The notes below the pieces were generated by a model. It did no database searches. It had not been told where the DNA came from and saw nothing but the letters and a program-made list of their open reading frames with translations. A stretch of DNA of 57,453 bases, from the NCBI GenBank assembly GCA_002029975.1, contig LQBE01000040.1, positions 9,282 through 66,734 on the forward strand, in the 5' to 3' direction. Each line of letters opens with the position of its first letter. Within the stretch, counting starts at the first letter, position 1. The DNA comes from a delta proteobacterium ML8_F1 (lineage in GTDB: Bacteria > Bacillota > Clostridia > Peptostreptococcales > Acidaminobacteraceae). Shown one piece after another: positions 45,409-53,398 of this stretch. The position numbers were made by a program, and so were the translations under genes.

Positions 45409-45437
45409 ATTATATCACTCCTGAGGTCATTTGAAAA
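45409..45437 (-). promoter_or_regulatory. ilvE promoter
   Basis: On the minus strand: TTTTCA (45432-45437, four of six), a 17-base spacer and the extended -10 TGATATAAT with TATAAT at 45409-45414. Confidence 0.6.
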
Positions 45438-45442
45438 AAAAT

Positions 45443-45463
45443 AAAATATTCTAAATATTTCAA
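45443..45463. promoter_or_regulatory. Candidate LysR operator (shared AT-rich element, copy 2)
   Basis: AAAATATTCTAA, one extra A, then TATTTCAA. It is nearly identical to 1979-1998 in front of lysR. It sits upstream of the ilvE -35 and overlaps the probable -35 of the divergent GNAT gene. Confidence 0.4.
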
Positions 45464-45471
45464 ACTAAAGG

Positions 45472-45477
45472 TATAAT
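45472..45477 (+). promoter_or_regulatory. Probable -10 of the GNAT gene
   Basis: A perfect TATAAT; only a weak -35 (TTCTAA, 45449-45454) stands 17 bases upstream, inside the shared AT-rich element. Confidence 0.45.
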
Positions 45478-45503
45478 GAAGACGACCCATAAGGAGGATG
45501 CCT

Positions 45504-46619
45504 ATGCAAATCATCGAGGTGGACACTCACAAAGCCCTCAGGGAGTTTGTGAAATTCCCCTACCGGCTGTACCGGGACAATCCCCATTATGTACCGGGTA
45601 TCATAAGAGACGAAATGATGAACTTCAATCCCAGGAAAAATCCGGCCTATGGATTCTGTGAAGCCAAGCTGTTTCTTGCCGTGGAAAACAGTGAGGTTGT
45701 CGGCCGTGTCGCTGCAATCATCAACCACAAGGCCATCGAGAAATTCAAGGATCAGCGGGGACGATTCGGTTATATTGACGCCATTGACGATTTCGAGGTT
45801 TTCAGGGCTCTGATGGAGGCGGTGGAGGAATATCTTCGCTCAAAGGGAATTGAAATCATTCAGGGCCCCCTGGGTTTCACTGACCTCGACGAAGAGGGCA
45901 TGCTCATTGATGGCTTCGATGAAACCGGCACCATGACAACCCTTTACAACCATGCGTATTATCCTGAGTATGTTCAGCGCCTCGGATATACCCTGGATGT
46001 CACCTGGTACGAATATGAAATCAGTATTCCAGACAGGGTGGACCCAAGACTGGAGACTCTGGGGGAGCATTTAAAAAAGAAATACCATCTCAGGGTTCTT
46101 GAAGCGCGGGGGACCAGAGACTTCCTGCCGTATATCGAGGATATTTTTCGATTGATCAATGTCTGCTACAGGGATTTGTACAATATCACTGAAATCTCCG
46201 AGGACCAGATGGTCTATTACAAGAACAAATTTTTTTCTTTGGTCCAGCCGGATTTCATCCGTCTGATTCTTGATGAAAGGGATTCTCTGGTGGCCTTTGG
46301 CATCGGATTTCCCTCCCTGGTCAAGCCGCTTCAAAAAAACCGGGGGCGTCTTTTCCCCCTGGGCCTGTTCAGGATTCTCAGAGCCTTCAAGGTCAATGAC
46401 CGGGTCGAGCTGGCTCTGATAGCCGTGGATCCTATATTCCAGGGGAAGGGGATACCGGCAATCATTTTCACTGAATTCATGAAATCCTTTGTCAAGAATC
46501 ACATCCGATACGGTGATCTCAACCCTCAGCTTGAGGACAATCACAAGGTGAGAAACCACTGGAACAAATTTGAACACCGACAACATAAAAAACGAGCCAG
46601 CTACAAAAAACTGCTTTAA
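45504..46619 (+). CDS. GNAT-family N-acetyltransferase-like protein (YghO-like)
   Basis: A 371-residue protein of a two-part GNAT family. The N-terminal FPYRLYRDNPHYVPGI (near 17-32) and FLAVENSEVVGRVAAIIN motifs are typical, and the C-terminal half ends with an acyl-CoA-fold segment (VELALIAVDPIFQGKGIPAIIF). The natural acceptor is unknown. ATG 45504 is chosen because AAGGAGG ends six bases before it; the ATG at 45498 overlaps that site. It is divergent from ilvE and may share its regulator. A terminator follows. Confidence 0.85.
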   Translation: MQIIEVDTHKALREFVKFPYRLYRDNPHYVPGIIRDEMMNFNPRKNPAYGFCEAKLFLAVENSEVVGRVAAIINHKAIEKFKDQRGRFGYIDAIDDFEVFRALMEAVEEYLRSKGIEIIQGPLGFTDLDEEGMLIDGFDETGTMTTLYNHAYYPEYVQRLGYTLDVTWYEYEISIPDRVDPRLETLGEHLKKKYHLRVLEARGTRDFLPYIEDIFRLINVCYRDLYNITEISEDQMVYYKNKFFSLVQPDFIRLILDERDSLVAFGIGFPSLVKPLQKNRGRLFPLGLFRILRAFKVNDRVELALIAVDPIFQGKGIPAIIFTEFMKSFVKNHIRYGDLNPQLEDNHKVRNHWNKFEHRQHKKRASYKKLL

Positions 46620-46635
46620 ACCGGCAGTTTTTTTT
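46605..46635 (+). terminator. Intrinsic terminator after GNAT gene
   Basis: A 10-bp stem (46605-46614 with 46624-46633), nine-base loop and a run of T residues. Confidence 0.85.
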
Positions 46636-46643
46636 ATTGAGGA

Positions 46644-46672
46644 TTGACAGGCCTGAGGGTATCCCTTATACT
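46644..46672 (+). promoter_or_regulatory. padR operon promoter
   Basis: TTGACA (46644-46649), exactly 17 bases, TATACT (46667-46672): the best consensus-type promoter in the window. Confidence 0.85.
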
Positions 46673-46685
46673 AAGTGCAGAAATA

Positions 46686-46706
46686 CTATATGCGTTATGC
46701 ACATAG
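46686..46706. promoter_or_regulatory. Candidate PadR operator
   Basis: A 21-bp imperfect palindrome with half-sites CTATaTGC and GCAcATAG (eight of ten pairs match). It starts 14 bases after the -10 box, so a bound repressor would block transcription of its own gene. Confidence 0.55.
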
Positions 46707-46719
46707 AGGAGGAGACAGG

Positions 46720-47103
46720 GTGAAAAAAGAAGGATTTTTTTGTGCCTCCAAGCATCATAAAACCGAAAAATTTCTGGAGGTTGCGATTCTAGTGGTGCTT
46801 TTCGACAAGGAAAACTACGGCTATGGCATATCGGAGACCTTGAAGGAGATGGGTTATGAAGAAGAAAGCTTCAATACCAGCACCCTCTATCGCAGTCTTC
46901 GAAGGATGGAACAACAAGGCCTGGTGACCTCTGACTGGCGGGAATCCCATCAAGGTCCCAGAAAAAGAGTCTACAGCATAGCAGAAGCCGGCAGGGTAGA
47001 ACTGGAAAACTGGATACAGGTTTTGAAAAGAAGAAGGAATATGATTGACGGAGTAATCCATCGATTCGATGGACTTGCCCGGTCAATGAAAGAAGGGGAA
47101 TGA
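46720..47103 (+). CDS. PadR-family transcriptional regulator
   Basis: A 127-residue PadR-type winged-helix repressor. The DNA-binding domain covers about 15-95, with VLFDKENYGYGISETLKEMG, TSTLYRSLRRMEQQGLV, and GPRKRVYSIAEAGRVEL forming helices and wing. A short C-terminal dimerisation helix follows. GTG 46720 is the start, with AGGAGGAG upstream; the longer frame from 46675 would run through the operator. A consensus promoter and an adjacent palindrome indicate autorepression. Two small permease genes follow at one base and then with overlap, so the inducer is probably a transported compound. Confidence 0.92.
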   Translation: MKKEGFFCASKHHKTEKFLEVAILVVLFDKENYGYGISETLKEMGYEEESFNTSTLYRSLRRMEQQGLVTSDWRESHQGPRKRVYSIAEAGRVELENWIQVLKRRRNMIDGVIHRFDGLARSMKEGE

Positions 47104-47104
47104 T

Positions 47105-47587
47105 ATGACGACACTTGTAGTCATCTACACACTGGTTTTGGCGGGAGGGGCCGCCTCCTTGATTAAAAGCCCACAAAAAACAAAGAGAGCTTTTATGGTG
47201 GCCAAAAAATCACTGCTGAAATCGATGCCGAGTCTTTTGACGGTTATCGGCATTGTCGGTCTGACCCTGGGGATTCTCTCACCTGAGATAATTGAAAGTC
47301 TTCTCGGTGCTGAGGCGGGATTTTTTGCTACAATCCTGGCGGCGGTCATCGGAGCCATCACCCTCATTCCCTCCATTGTCGCCTTTCCCCTGGCGGGTTC
47401 ACTGCTGAGAAGCGGCGCCACGGTGATGACCATCACCGCATTTATCACGACCCTGGTCATGGTGGGGGTGGTGACCTTTCCCCTGGAATCCAAGGTTTTC
47501 GGCAAAAAGTTTGCCCTGCTGAGAAATGGACTGAGTTTTGTCGGCGCTTTGATTATAGCAGCAATAATGGGAGGGGTATTATCATGA
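47105..47587 (+). CDS. Split permease, first half (YraQ/ArsP-like)
   Basis: A 160-residue membrane protein with four or five helices, resembling one half of the PF03773-type predicted permeases (YraQ/ArsP group). A diagnostic segment is IPSIVAFPLAGSLLRSGA (about 82-99). The next gene carries the matching segment GPLYIAFPLAASLLRKEA, so the two products look like paired halves of one transporter. The substrate is unknown; metal or metalloid compounds are handled by some relatives. It starts one base after padR and overlaps the second half by four bases. Confidence 0.82.
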   Translation: MTTLVVIYTLVLAGGAASLIKSPQKTKRAFMVAKKSLLKSMPSLLTVIGIVGLTLGILSPEIIESLLGAEAGFFATILAAVIGAITLIPSIVAFPLAGSLLRSGATVMTITAFITTLVMVGVVTFPLESKVFGKKFALLRNGLSFVGALIIAAIMGGVLS

Positions 47588-48117
47588 AGGCCTTTAAAGT
47601 TCCCATCGGCATTCTCGCTGTTTATATCCTTTTAAGCCTGACCCTGCCGGATATGGCCCTGAGTTCAGGGAAAATCGCCGCCTCCTATTTCAAAGAAATG
47701 GCGCTGATCATGCCCCCGGTATTTCTTCTGATGGGTCTTTCGGAGGTGTGGATAACCAAGGATGCCATCCGGAAATGGCTGGGGAAAGGAGCTGGAGCAA
47801 AAGGAACCCTTTTTGCCTTGGTTTTCGGCACCCTCCCCACGGGTCCCTTGTACATTGCCTTTCCCCTGGCGGCCTCTCTTCTTCGCAAGGAGGCGAGTAT
47901 TCACAACATGGTGGTGTTCCTGGGCGCCTGGGCGGCCCTGAAGATACCCCAGCTGCTGGTGGAAACTGAATTTCTGGGGCTGGAGTTCACGGCCCTGCGA
48001 TTTGTCACCACCCTGGGTATTCTGCTCCTCATGGGGGTCGCCATGGAGTATTTTCTCAAAAACGAGAAAAATCCCGGCTGGATGCAGGAAGTGGAACTGC
48101 CCATGAAGCAAAAATAA
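47584..48117 (+). CDS. Split permease, second half (YraQ/ArsP-like)
   Basis: A 177-residue membrane protein with four or five helices and a charged C-terminal tail. It shares the FPLA-x-SLLR core with the preceding 160-residue protein, as well as a similar preceding pore-like segment (LIMPPVFLLMGLSEVW compared with the partner's SMPSLLTVIGIVGL). The ATGA overlap with the first half implies equimolar synthesis. I infer a heterodimeric permease controlled by PadR. A bidirectional terminator follows. Confidence 0.82.
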   Translation: MKAFKVPIGILAVYILLSLTLPDMALSSGKIAASYFKEMALIMPPVFLLMGLSEVWITKDAIRKWLGKGAGAKGTLFALVFGTLPTGPLYIAFPLAASLLRKEASIHNMVVFLGAWAALKIPQLLVETEFLGLEFTALRFVTTLGILLLMGVAMEYFLKNEKNPGWMQEVELPMKQK

Positions 48118-48136
48118 AAAGACTGCAAAAAATATG

Positions 48137-48173
48137 AAAGTGGGACTTCCAGATTCTTTGGAAGTCCCACTTT
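48137..48173. terminator. Terminator between the permease operon and serA
   Basis: A 15-bp stem (48137-48151 with 48159-48173), seven-base loop. The T tract is better for the plus strand, but it may also end serA. Confidence 0.8.
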
Positions 48174-48180
48174 TAGGTCG

Positions 48181-49341
48181 CTAGAGCCGGTAAACCCGCT
48201 GGGTTCCCTCTATGGCTGTCAAGTCATCTAGCAGGTCCTGGGTTACCGGGGTGTCGAGATCGACAATGGCATAGCCGCAGCTTCCCCGGGTTTTATTGAT
48301 CATATCGACAATTTTGTACTGGTGCTTCTCGAGGACTTCAGAAATATGGCCGATGATATTGCTGGCATCCCGGCTCATCACCGTGACCCTGTGGGTTCCC
48401 GGGGTCCGGGGAAGGGAACAGTTGGGGAAATTCACTGAATTGACGATATTGCCGTTTTCCAGAAAGTCCTTGAGCTGCTCCACTGCCATGACGGCACTGT
48501 TGTCTTCGGATTCCGGGGTAGACGCTCCCAAATGAGGAATGGGAACCACCTTTTCATTCCGGTTGAGGGTCGCGTTGGGGAAATCCGTGACATAGCGTCC
48601 AACCTTGCCACTGTTGAGGGCCTCGATGATATCCTCATCCTTGACAAGACCGCCCCGGGCATTGTTAATGATTTTTACGCCATCCTTCATTTTGCTGAAG
48701 GCCTCTTTATTGAACATTTCCCTGGTTTCATCCATGAGGGGGACATGGAGGCTGATATAGTCGGATTCCCTGAGAACGGAATCCAGGGACGGGTGGTACT
48801 GGACATCCCAGGAAAGCCCCAGGGCTCTTTCAAGGGAGAGGAAGGGATCGTATCCGACAACCTTCATTCCCAGTTTAATCCCCATATTGGCCACCTCGAC
48901 GCCTACGGCACCCAGTCCCACCACGCCCAGGGTTTTTCCCTTGAGCTCAGGTCCGGCATAATTCTTTTTACCTTTTTCTACCTGGCTTTCAACATCTCCA
49001 GTGAGACTCCTCGACCAGGCGACGCCTTCACAGATTTTTCTGGAACTGATCAGCATGCCCAGCAGGGTGAGTTCCTTGACCCCGTTGGCATTGGCCCCCG
49101 GGGCGTTGAAAACAACGATTCCCTTGTGGCAGCACGCCTCGACGGGAATATTGTTGACTCCCGCTCCGGCCCTGGCAATGGCCTTCAGATTCTGTGGAAA
49201 CTCGACCTTCTTCAGGTCGTAGCTTCTGAGCACAATGCCGTCTGCAGAATCAAGGGCCTCCTTTTTGAGATGATACTTTTGTGGGTCAAGCAGAGAAAGA
49301 CCCGACTCTGCTATGGTGTTAAAAATCGAAATCTCATACAT
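48181..49341 (-). CDS. serA: D-3-phosphoglycerate dehydrogenase
   Basis: First enzyme of serine synthesis, oxidising 3-phosphoglycerate with NAD+. The 386-residue protein has a substrate domain (ARAGAGVNNIP), the Rossmann motif GKTLGVVGLGAVGVEVA (about 134-150), the catalytic Arg in NNARGGLV, Glu in the following segment and His in IPHLGAST. A C-terminal ACT domain (about 315-386) ends in IEGTQRVYRL. AAGGAGG precedes the ATG. A promoter and a perfect 12-bp palindrome lie upstream. glyA, which uses serine, is 10 kb away. Confidence 0.95.
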   Translation of the reverse strand: MYEISIFNTIAESGLSLLDPQKYHLKKEALDSADGIVLRSYDLKKVEFPQNLKAIARAGAGVNNIPVEACCHKGIVVFNAPGANANGVKELTLLGMLISSRKICEGVAWSRSLTGDVESQVEKGKKNYAGPELKGKTLGVVGLGAVGVEVANMGIKLGMKVVGYDPFLSLERALGLSWDVQYHPSLDSVLRESDYISLHVPLMDETREMFNKEAFSKMKDGVKIINNARGGLVKDEDIIEALNSGKVGRYVTDFPNATLNRNEKVVPIPHLGASTPESEDNSAVMAVEQLKDFLENGNIVNSVNFPNCSLPRTPGTHRVTVMSRDASNIIGHISEVLEKHQYKIVDMINKTRGSCGYAIVDLDTPVTQDLLDDLTAIEGTQRVYRL

Positions 49342-49367
49342 TGGCAGTCCTCCTTGTGATTAAGGCT

Positions 49368-49396
49368 ATGGTATCAAAAAAGAAGAGTGATTTCAA
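49368..49396 (-). promoter_or_regulatory. serA promoter
   Basis: On the minus strand: TTGAAA (49391-49396, five of six), a 17-base spacer and the extended -10 TGATACCAT with the box at 49368-49373. Confidence 0.6.
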
Positions 49397-49405
49397 TCGC
49401 GATTG
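49394..49405. promoter_or_regulatory. Perfect palindrome CAATCGCGATTG at the serA -35
   Basis: A fully symmetric 12-bp site that overlaps the first three bases of the serA -35 box. It is a strong candidate for an operator; the regulator is not identifiable here. Confidence 0.5.
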
Positions 49406-49585
49406 TTTTTCCATGACCCCACCCAGGCCTTCTTCAACTTCAGAAAAAGCCCCGGAAGAAGGGTGTTTGTCTTGGATTATTCTGCCTATAAGTGGTAAGA
49501 TTGGAGAGGATGGACTAAAAGACAAGAATACATTGAAAGGGTAATGGCCGCCTGGGTTCCATGGCGGTTATACAGGGTGAAAAGA

Positions 49586-50476
49586 ATGATTGACAAACAA
49601 GCACTCAAGGGGAACTTGCTTCTGCTGCTGACGGCGATAATCTGGGGCAGTGCCTTTGTGGCCCAGCGGGTGGGTGCCCAGAATATGGGAAGCTTCACCT
49701 TCAATGGCATCAGATTTCTCCTGGGAGCACTTTTTTTGATACCCATCATGAAGCACTACCACTACAAGAAAACCGATGCCTCTTTGAAAATGGCGGTCAG
49801 GTCCAGTTTGTCTCCAGGGATTCTGCTGGGAGCGGTGCTCTTTATCGCCGCCTCCCTGCAACAGGTGGGCATGATCTACACCACAGCGGGAAAGGCGGCT
49901 TTCATAACGGGTATGTACATCATTTTCGTGCCCCTGGCCGGCATATTCTTCAAGCATCCGGTGACCTTCAAAACCATTTTCAGTGCCGTGCTGGCCTTGA
50001 TCGGACTGTACCTGCTCACGGTCAGTGACACGATGACCATCAATATCGGCGACGTCTACCAGTTGATTGGCGCCTTTTTCTGGACGAGTCACATTCTTCT
50101 GATTGATTACTTTGTCAAAGGCCACGACGCCTTGAAGCTGTCTGTCATCCAGTTTTCTACCACGGCGGTCCTGAGTCTCGTGGTGGGGACCCTCTTTGAA
50201 GAAACCACCCTGCCAATGCTTCAAAGTACGGTGATTCCGATTCTCTACGGGGGGCTGCTTTCCGTAGGGGTGGCCTACACGCTGCAGATTGTCGCCCAGA
50301 AATTTGCGAAGCCTTCCCATGCGGCCATCATCCTGAGCCTGGAGGCAGTCTTTGGCGTTTTGGCCGGGGTGCTGCTGCTCGGAGAGATTCTGACAAACAG
50401 GGGTCTTGCGGGAATCATTCTGATGTTTTGCGGCATGATGGTTTCCCAGATGCAGTTTTCAATGAAAAAATCCTGA
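49586..50476 (+). CDS. EamA/DMT-superfamily transporter
   Basis: A 296-residue exporter-like membrane protein with ten helices in two EamA repeats. Motifs include LLLLTAIIWGSAFVAQR in helix 1 and ILSLEAVFGVLAGVLLLGE near the end, both typical of the family. Start ATG 49586 has AGGGTG six bases upstream and gives the usual short N-terminus; the ATG at 49544 would add 14 atypical residues. The 180 bases upstream of it (49406-49585) show no gene or clear promoter. The substrate is unknown. Confidence 0.9.
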   Translation: MIDKQALKGNLLLLLTAIIWGSAFVAQRVGAQNMGSFTFNGIRFLLGALFLIPIMKHYHYKKTDASLKMAVRSSLSPGILLGAVLFIAASLQQVGMIYTTAGKAAFITGMYIIFVPLAGIFFKHPVTFKTIFSAVLALIGLYLLTVSDTMTINIGDVYQLIGAFFWTSHILLIDYFVKGHDALKLSVIQFSTTAVLSLVVGTLFEETTLPMLQSTVIPILYGGLLSVGVAYTLQIVAQKFAKPSHAAIILSLEAVFGVLAGVLLLGEILTNRGLAGIILMFCGMMVSQMQFSMKKS

Positions 50477-50492
50477 TTATTCAGGATTTTTT
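50465..50492. terminator. Bidirectional terminator between EamA and HD-GYP genes
   Basis: A 12-bp stem (50465-50476 with 50481-50492), TTAT loop and T tracts on both strands. It overlaps both stop codons. Confidence 0.9.
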
Positions 50493-52151
50493 TTTGTGAA
50501 GAATCTGGAGCATGATATCGACTATCTGCGGATCAAACTGAGTGCCGGAATGGTTTTTCAGTTCCTCGGCGGCGGACTCATCGTCAAGGGCGGTGCGATA
50601 GCTGCGGTCAGAGGTCATGGCTTCAAAGCTGTCCGCCACTGAGATGATTCGGGACTCCAGGGGGATTTGTTCACCCCTGAGCCCTTCGGGGTATCCCCCG
50701 CCATCATAGTGTTCGTGATGATATCGGATAATGGTGGCCAGGGGCTTCAACACAAGATTGTCCTCCAGGGCATCGGCTCCCAGTGTCGGATGCTCTTTGA
50801 TTTTCTCGTATTCCGCCTCGGTGAGGGGCCCCTTTTTATTGAGAATAACGGGATTGATATGCAGCTTGCCGATGTCATGCAAAAGAGCCGCCCAGTAAAT
50901 ATTTTCTCTTGCCGGGGTGGAGAGTCCCATATACTGGGCCAGCCGGCTGGAGAGCTCGGCGACCTCAACGGAATGTCCCTTGGTATAGGGATCGTGGATT
51001 TCTAGAAATTTGATCAGGGAACGGACAATCTCCTCGGTAAATTCATTTTGAAGGGCCTTGAGATTGTGGTGAGTGTAGTAGAACTGGAGCAGGGCGCGGT
51101 AGGCTTCCGCTTTTTTGAGCACAGAATCGGTGAAGTGAAAGGGACTGTTTTTAAGAAGGTCCAGACTGACTCCGATTTTCATGTCCTGGGTGGTCTCAAT
51201 CTGGAAAACCAAGGTTTCACGGATACCGGAGGACTGTGCTTCATACAGGGCGCGTTTTTCCGGGGACAGCTCAAGGTCCTTCAGCCGCTGATTGATCTCG
51301 TGGATGACCTGCACGCTGCCGTTGGGCAGTTCAAAGGCTTTTCTCGGGAGGCCCAGTTGATTGAGAGCCTCCAGATCATAGCCTTTGCCGGTGAGGAATC
51401 GGACCTTCCCCTCATCAAAGGTATAGAGGGTGCCCCGCTGGGCCCTGGGAATCAGGGTCATGAGCCTTTTGAAAATGCCAGTGAGAAATTCCTTTTCTCC
51501 GTTGTCCTTGCCCGCCATGATAAACTCCCCATAGGTATTGAAGTCTTCAAGGACATCGGACAGGGAAAGATTTTCCATGGACAGCCGGCGGTTGAGTCTT
51601 TCAAGTTCTTTACTGTAATTCTGGACCTTCACTTCCTGTTCGTAAAGGAGTCGCCTGACTTTCAGATGGAAGTGACTGATCATCACACTCAGAGTCATGA
51701 CCAGCAGATAACTCATGAAATAAGGGAAGAAGGGCAGCCGGCTCTGTCCGTAAATGCTCAGAGAAACCAGGGCCAGGGAGCCGAGGTGCAGGATAAAGGA
51801 GGTCCTGGGTTGGAGGTAGACCATGGCGGAGAAGGCGAACAAAATGGCGACCAGGGGAATATGGGCGCTCAGCGTTTCCGGTGAGAGGGAAATTCTGGCG
51901 ATGCCCCAGATGACCAGAAGGCCATACAAAACAGACGCAGAGATGGCACCGGTTCCAATCCGGGCATGGAACCGGTAGTAGATTGCCAGAACAATCATCA
52001 GCGCTCCCAGCAGCAGCAGCTGTTTTGCCTCAGACCTCAAGAAGAGGGCCAGGACCATAAAACCCAGAATTACAAAAATTGAATAGGGCAGACCTCTTTG
52101 GAAGAGCTTTCGATTCTCTTCCCGTATGTGTTCGTAGAAGGGTTCCATCAT
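50481..52151 (-). CDS. Membrane HD-GYP protein (probable c-di-GMP phosphodiesterase)
   Basis: Expected to hydrolyse c-di-GMP or a related cyclic dinucleotide. The 556-residue protein has about six membrane helices in residues 20-170, a coiled-coil (about 172-200), a GAF-like region (about 210-370) and a C-terminal HD-GYP domain with H425-D426 (LLHDIGKL) and HHEHYDGGGYP (478-488, the GYP at 486-488). This is the opposite activity to the GGDEF protein at 6137, but the genes are far apart. ATG 52151 follows GAGG. A palindrome next to the promoter suggests repression. Confidence 0.92.
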   Translation of the reverse strand: MMEPFYEHIREENRKLFQRGLPYSIFVILGFMVLALFLRSEAKQLLLLGALMIVLAIYYRFHARIGTGAISASVLYGLLVIWGIARISLSPETLSAHIPLVAILFAFSAMVYLQPRTSFILHLGSLALVSLSIYGQSRLPFFPYFMSYLLVMTLSVMISHFHLKVRRLLYEQEVKVQNYSKELERLNRRLSMENLSLSDVLEDFNTYGEFIMAGKDNGEKEFLTGIFKRLMTLIPRAQRGTLYTFDEGKVRFLTGKGYDLEALNQLGLPRKAFELPNGSVQVIHEINQRLKDLELSPEKRALYEAQSSGIRETLVFQIETTQDMKIGVSLDLLKNSPFHFTDSVLKKAEAYRALLQFYYTHHNLKALQNEFTEEIVRSLIKFLEIHDPYTKGHSVEVAELSSRLAQYMGLSTPARENIYWAALLHDIGKLHINPVILNKKGPLTEAEYEKIKEHPTLGADALEDNLVLKPLATIIRYHHEHYDGGGYPEGLRGEQIPLESRIISVADSFEAMTSDRSYRTALDDESAAEELKNHSGTQFDPQIVDIMLQILHKKKS

Positions 52152-52183
52152 AAATCCTCATTTCTATGTAGTGGCTTAATTTC

Positions 52184-52189
52184 ACTATA
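52184..52189 (-). promoter_or_regulatory. Extended -10 promoter of the HD-GYP gene
   Basis: The minus strand reads TGGTATAGT, an extended -10. No clear -35 is visible. Confidence 0.5.
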
Positions 52190-52190
52190 C

Positions 52191-52208
52191 CATAAAATGG
52201 GTTTTATG
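52191..52208. promoter_or_regulatory. Perfect inverted repeat at the HD-GYP promoter
   Basis: CATAAAA (52191-52197), four bases, TTTTATG (52202-52208). It lies immediately upstream of the -10, in the spacer region, where a bound protein would interfere with RNA polymerase. Confidence 0.45.
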
Positions 52209-52246
52209 AGACCTGGAAATCAGTTGCATTCAGAAATTTGATGGTT

Positions 52247-52272
52247 AAAAAAAACAGCCTCAAGAGGCCGTT
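52247..52272 (-). terminator. Terminator of the nitronate-monooxygenase-like gene
   Basis: On the minus strand: AAACGGCC paired with GGCTGTTT (one G-U), six-base loop, then eight T residues. Confidence 0.75.
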
Positions 52273-53354
52273 TAAATATTTTCAAGGAAGGCTTTCGCAC
52301 CGTTGATGAGTTCGTCCATAACTTCCTTGACGCTTTGAATCCTGGTAATCTCGTAGGCCTTTGCACCGGCAAAGGCATAGCCCCTTGAGAAGTTGCCCTC
52401 CTGTGCGCTGATCAGGGCATCGGCGATGCAGTAGGGGGCGCTTTTGGGATCACAGGGCTTGAGGCAGTTGGCCAGACACTTGAAGGGAGGATTGGTGCGG
52501 GCAAAAACCTGTTCCAGGAAGGGACTCATCACCGCTCTTCCGGGCATGCCCACAGGGGACTCGATGAGGGCGATGTCCTCTGGTTTCGCATCAAGGTAGG
52601 ATTGCTTGAAGGCTTCAGAAGCATCACATTCCCTGGTTGCGACGAAGCGGGTCCCCACCTGCACCCCCGTGGCGCCCAGGGCGATGATTCTTCCCATGGC
52701 TTCTCCGGAGGAGATGCCCCCTCCCGCAATGACAGGAATTTTCCTTCCGTAGCGCTCTTCAAAGGGTCGTATGGCTTCCAGAACGTCTCCGAGAATGTTT
52801 TCCAGGGTGACCTCGGGATTTTCCAGGTCACTCAGACTGAAGCCCAGATGGCCTCCAGCCAGGGGGCCTTCGAGGACAATGGCATCCGGCAGGAGGCCAA
52901 AGCGCTTGTCCCAGGTTTTGCAGATAACCCTGGCGGTCCTTCCCGATGAGACAATGGGGACGGCACTTGTGTCCGTTCCCTGGGTCAGCAGGGGCAGGTT
53001 GAGGGGGAGTCCCGCACCGGAAAAAATGATATCCGCCCCTGCAGCGACGGCCGTTTTGACATATTCTTCAAAATTGTTGACGGCTACCATGATATTGACG
53101 CCGATGACGCCGTTTTTCGAAATGCGTTTGGCCTCCTCAATGTGTCGCTTCAGGGCCCGGTGATTGGCGGCAAGCTTGTTTTTCAGATAATCCGGTTCTT
53201 TGAATCCGATTTCCACACCGGAAATGACCCCGATGCCACCATTGAGGGCCACATGACCCGCAAGAGAGGAAAGGGAGATTCCTACTCCCATGCCCCCCTG
53301 GACAATGGGGACCTTGGCCGTGACTTTTCCGATGGTAAGAACAGGTAGGTTCAT
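52272..53354 (-). CDS. Nitronate monooxygenase / FabK-family flavoprotein
   Basis: A 360-residue FMN enzyme with a TIM-barrel of the 2-nitropropane dioxygenase family, which also contains enoyl-ACP reductase FabK. Hallmarks are VPIVQGGMGVGISLS near the N-terminus, GADIIFSGAGLPLNLP, EGPLAGGHLG, PVIAGGGISSGEAM and ATGVQVGTRF. A C-terminal four-cysteine segment (CLANCLKPC plus a later YCIAD) is also present. ATG 53354 lies after GGAGGT. A FapR-like box near its promoter hints at a link with fatty-acid synthesis, but the protein is longer than typical FabK. Confidence 0.88.
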   Translation of the reverse strand: MNLPVLTIGKVTAKVPIVQGGMGVGISLSSLAGHVALNGGIGVISGVEIGFKEPDYLKNKLAANHRALKRHIEEAKRISKNGVIGVNIMVAVNNFEEYVKTAVAAGADIIFSGAGLPLNLPLLTQGTDTSAVPIVSSGRTARVICKTWDKRFGLLPDAIVLEGPLAGGHLGFSLSDLENPEVTLENILGDVLEAIRPFEERYGRKIPVIAGGGISSGEAMGRIIALGATGVQVGTRFVATRECDASEAFKQSYLDAKPEDIALIESPVGMPGRAVMSPFLEQVFARTNPPFKCLANCLKPCDPKSAPYCIADALISAQEGNFSRGYAFAGAKAYEITRIQSVKEVMDELINGAKAFLENI

Positions 53355-53370
53355 AGGCACCTCCAAATAT

Positions 53371-53388
53371 TTAGTACCAAGTGTTAAT
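53371..53388. promoter_or_regulatory. FapR-like operator upstream of the flavoprotein gene
   Basis: TTAGTACCAAGTGTTAAT. The TTAGTACC half-site is the hallmark of FapR boxes as I recall them. The site lies between the probable -10 and the start codon, the usual repressor position. No fapR gene is in the window. Confidence 0.5.
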
Positions 53389-53398
53389 ACATGGTATT

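Noticed and set aside
48532-49359. A 275-codon plus-strand frame opposite serA
   Set aside because: Antisense shadow of serA, whose Rossmann and ACT domains are intact.
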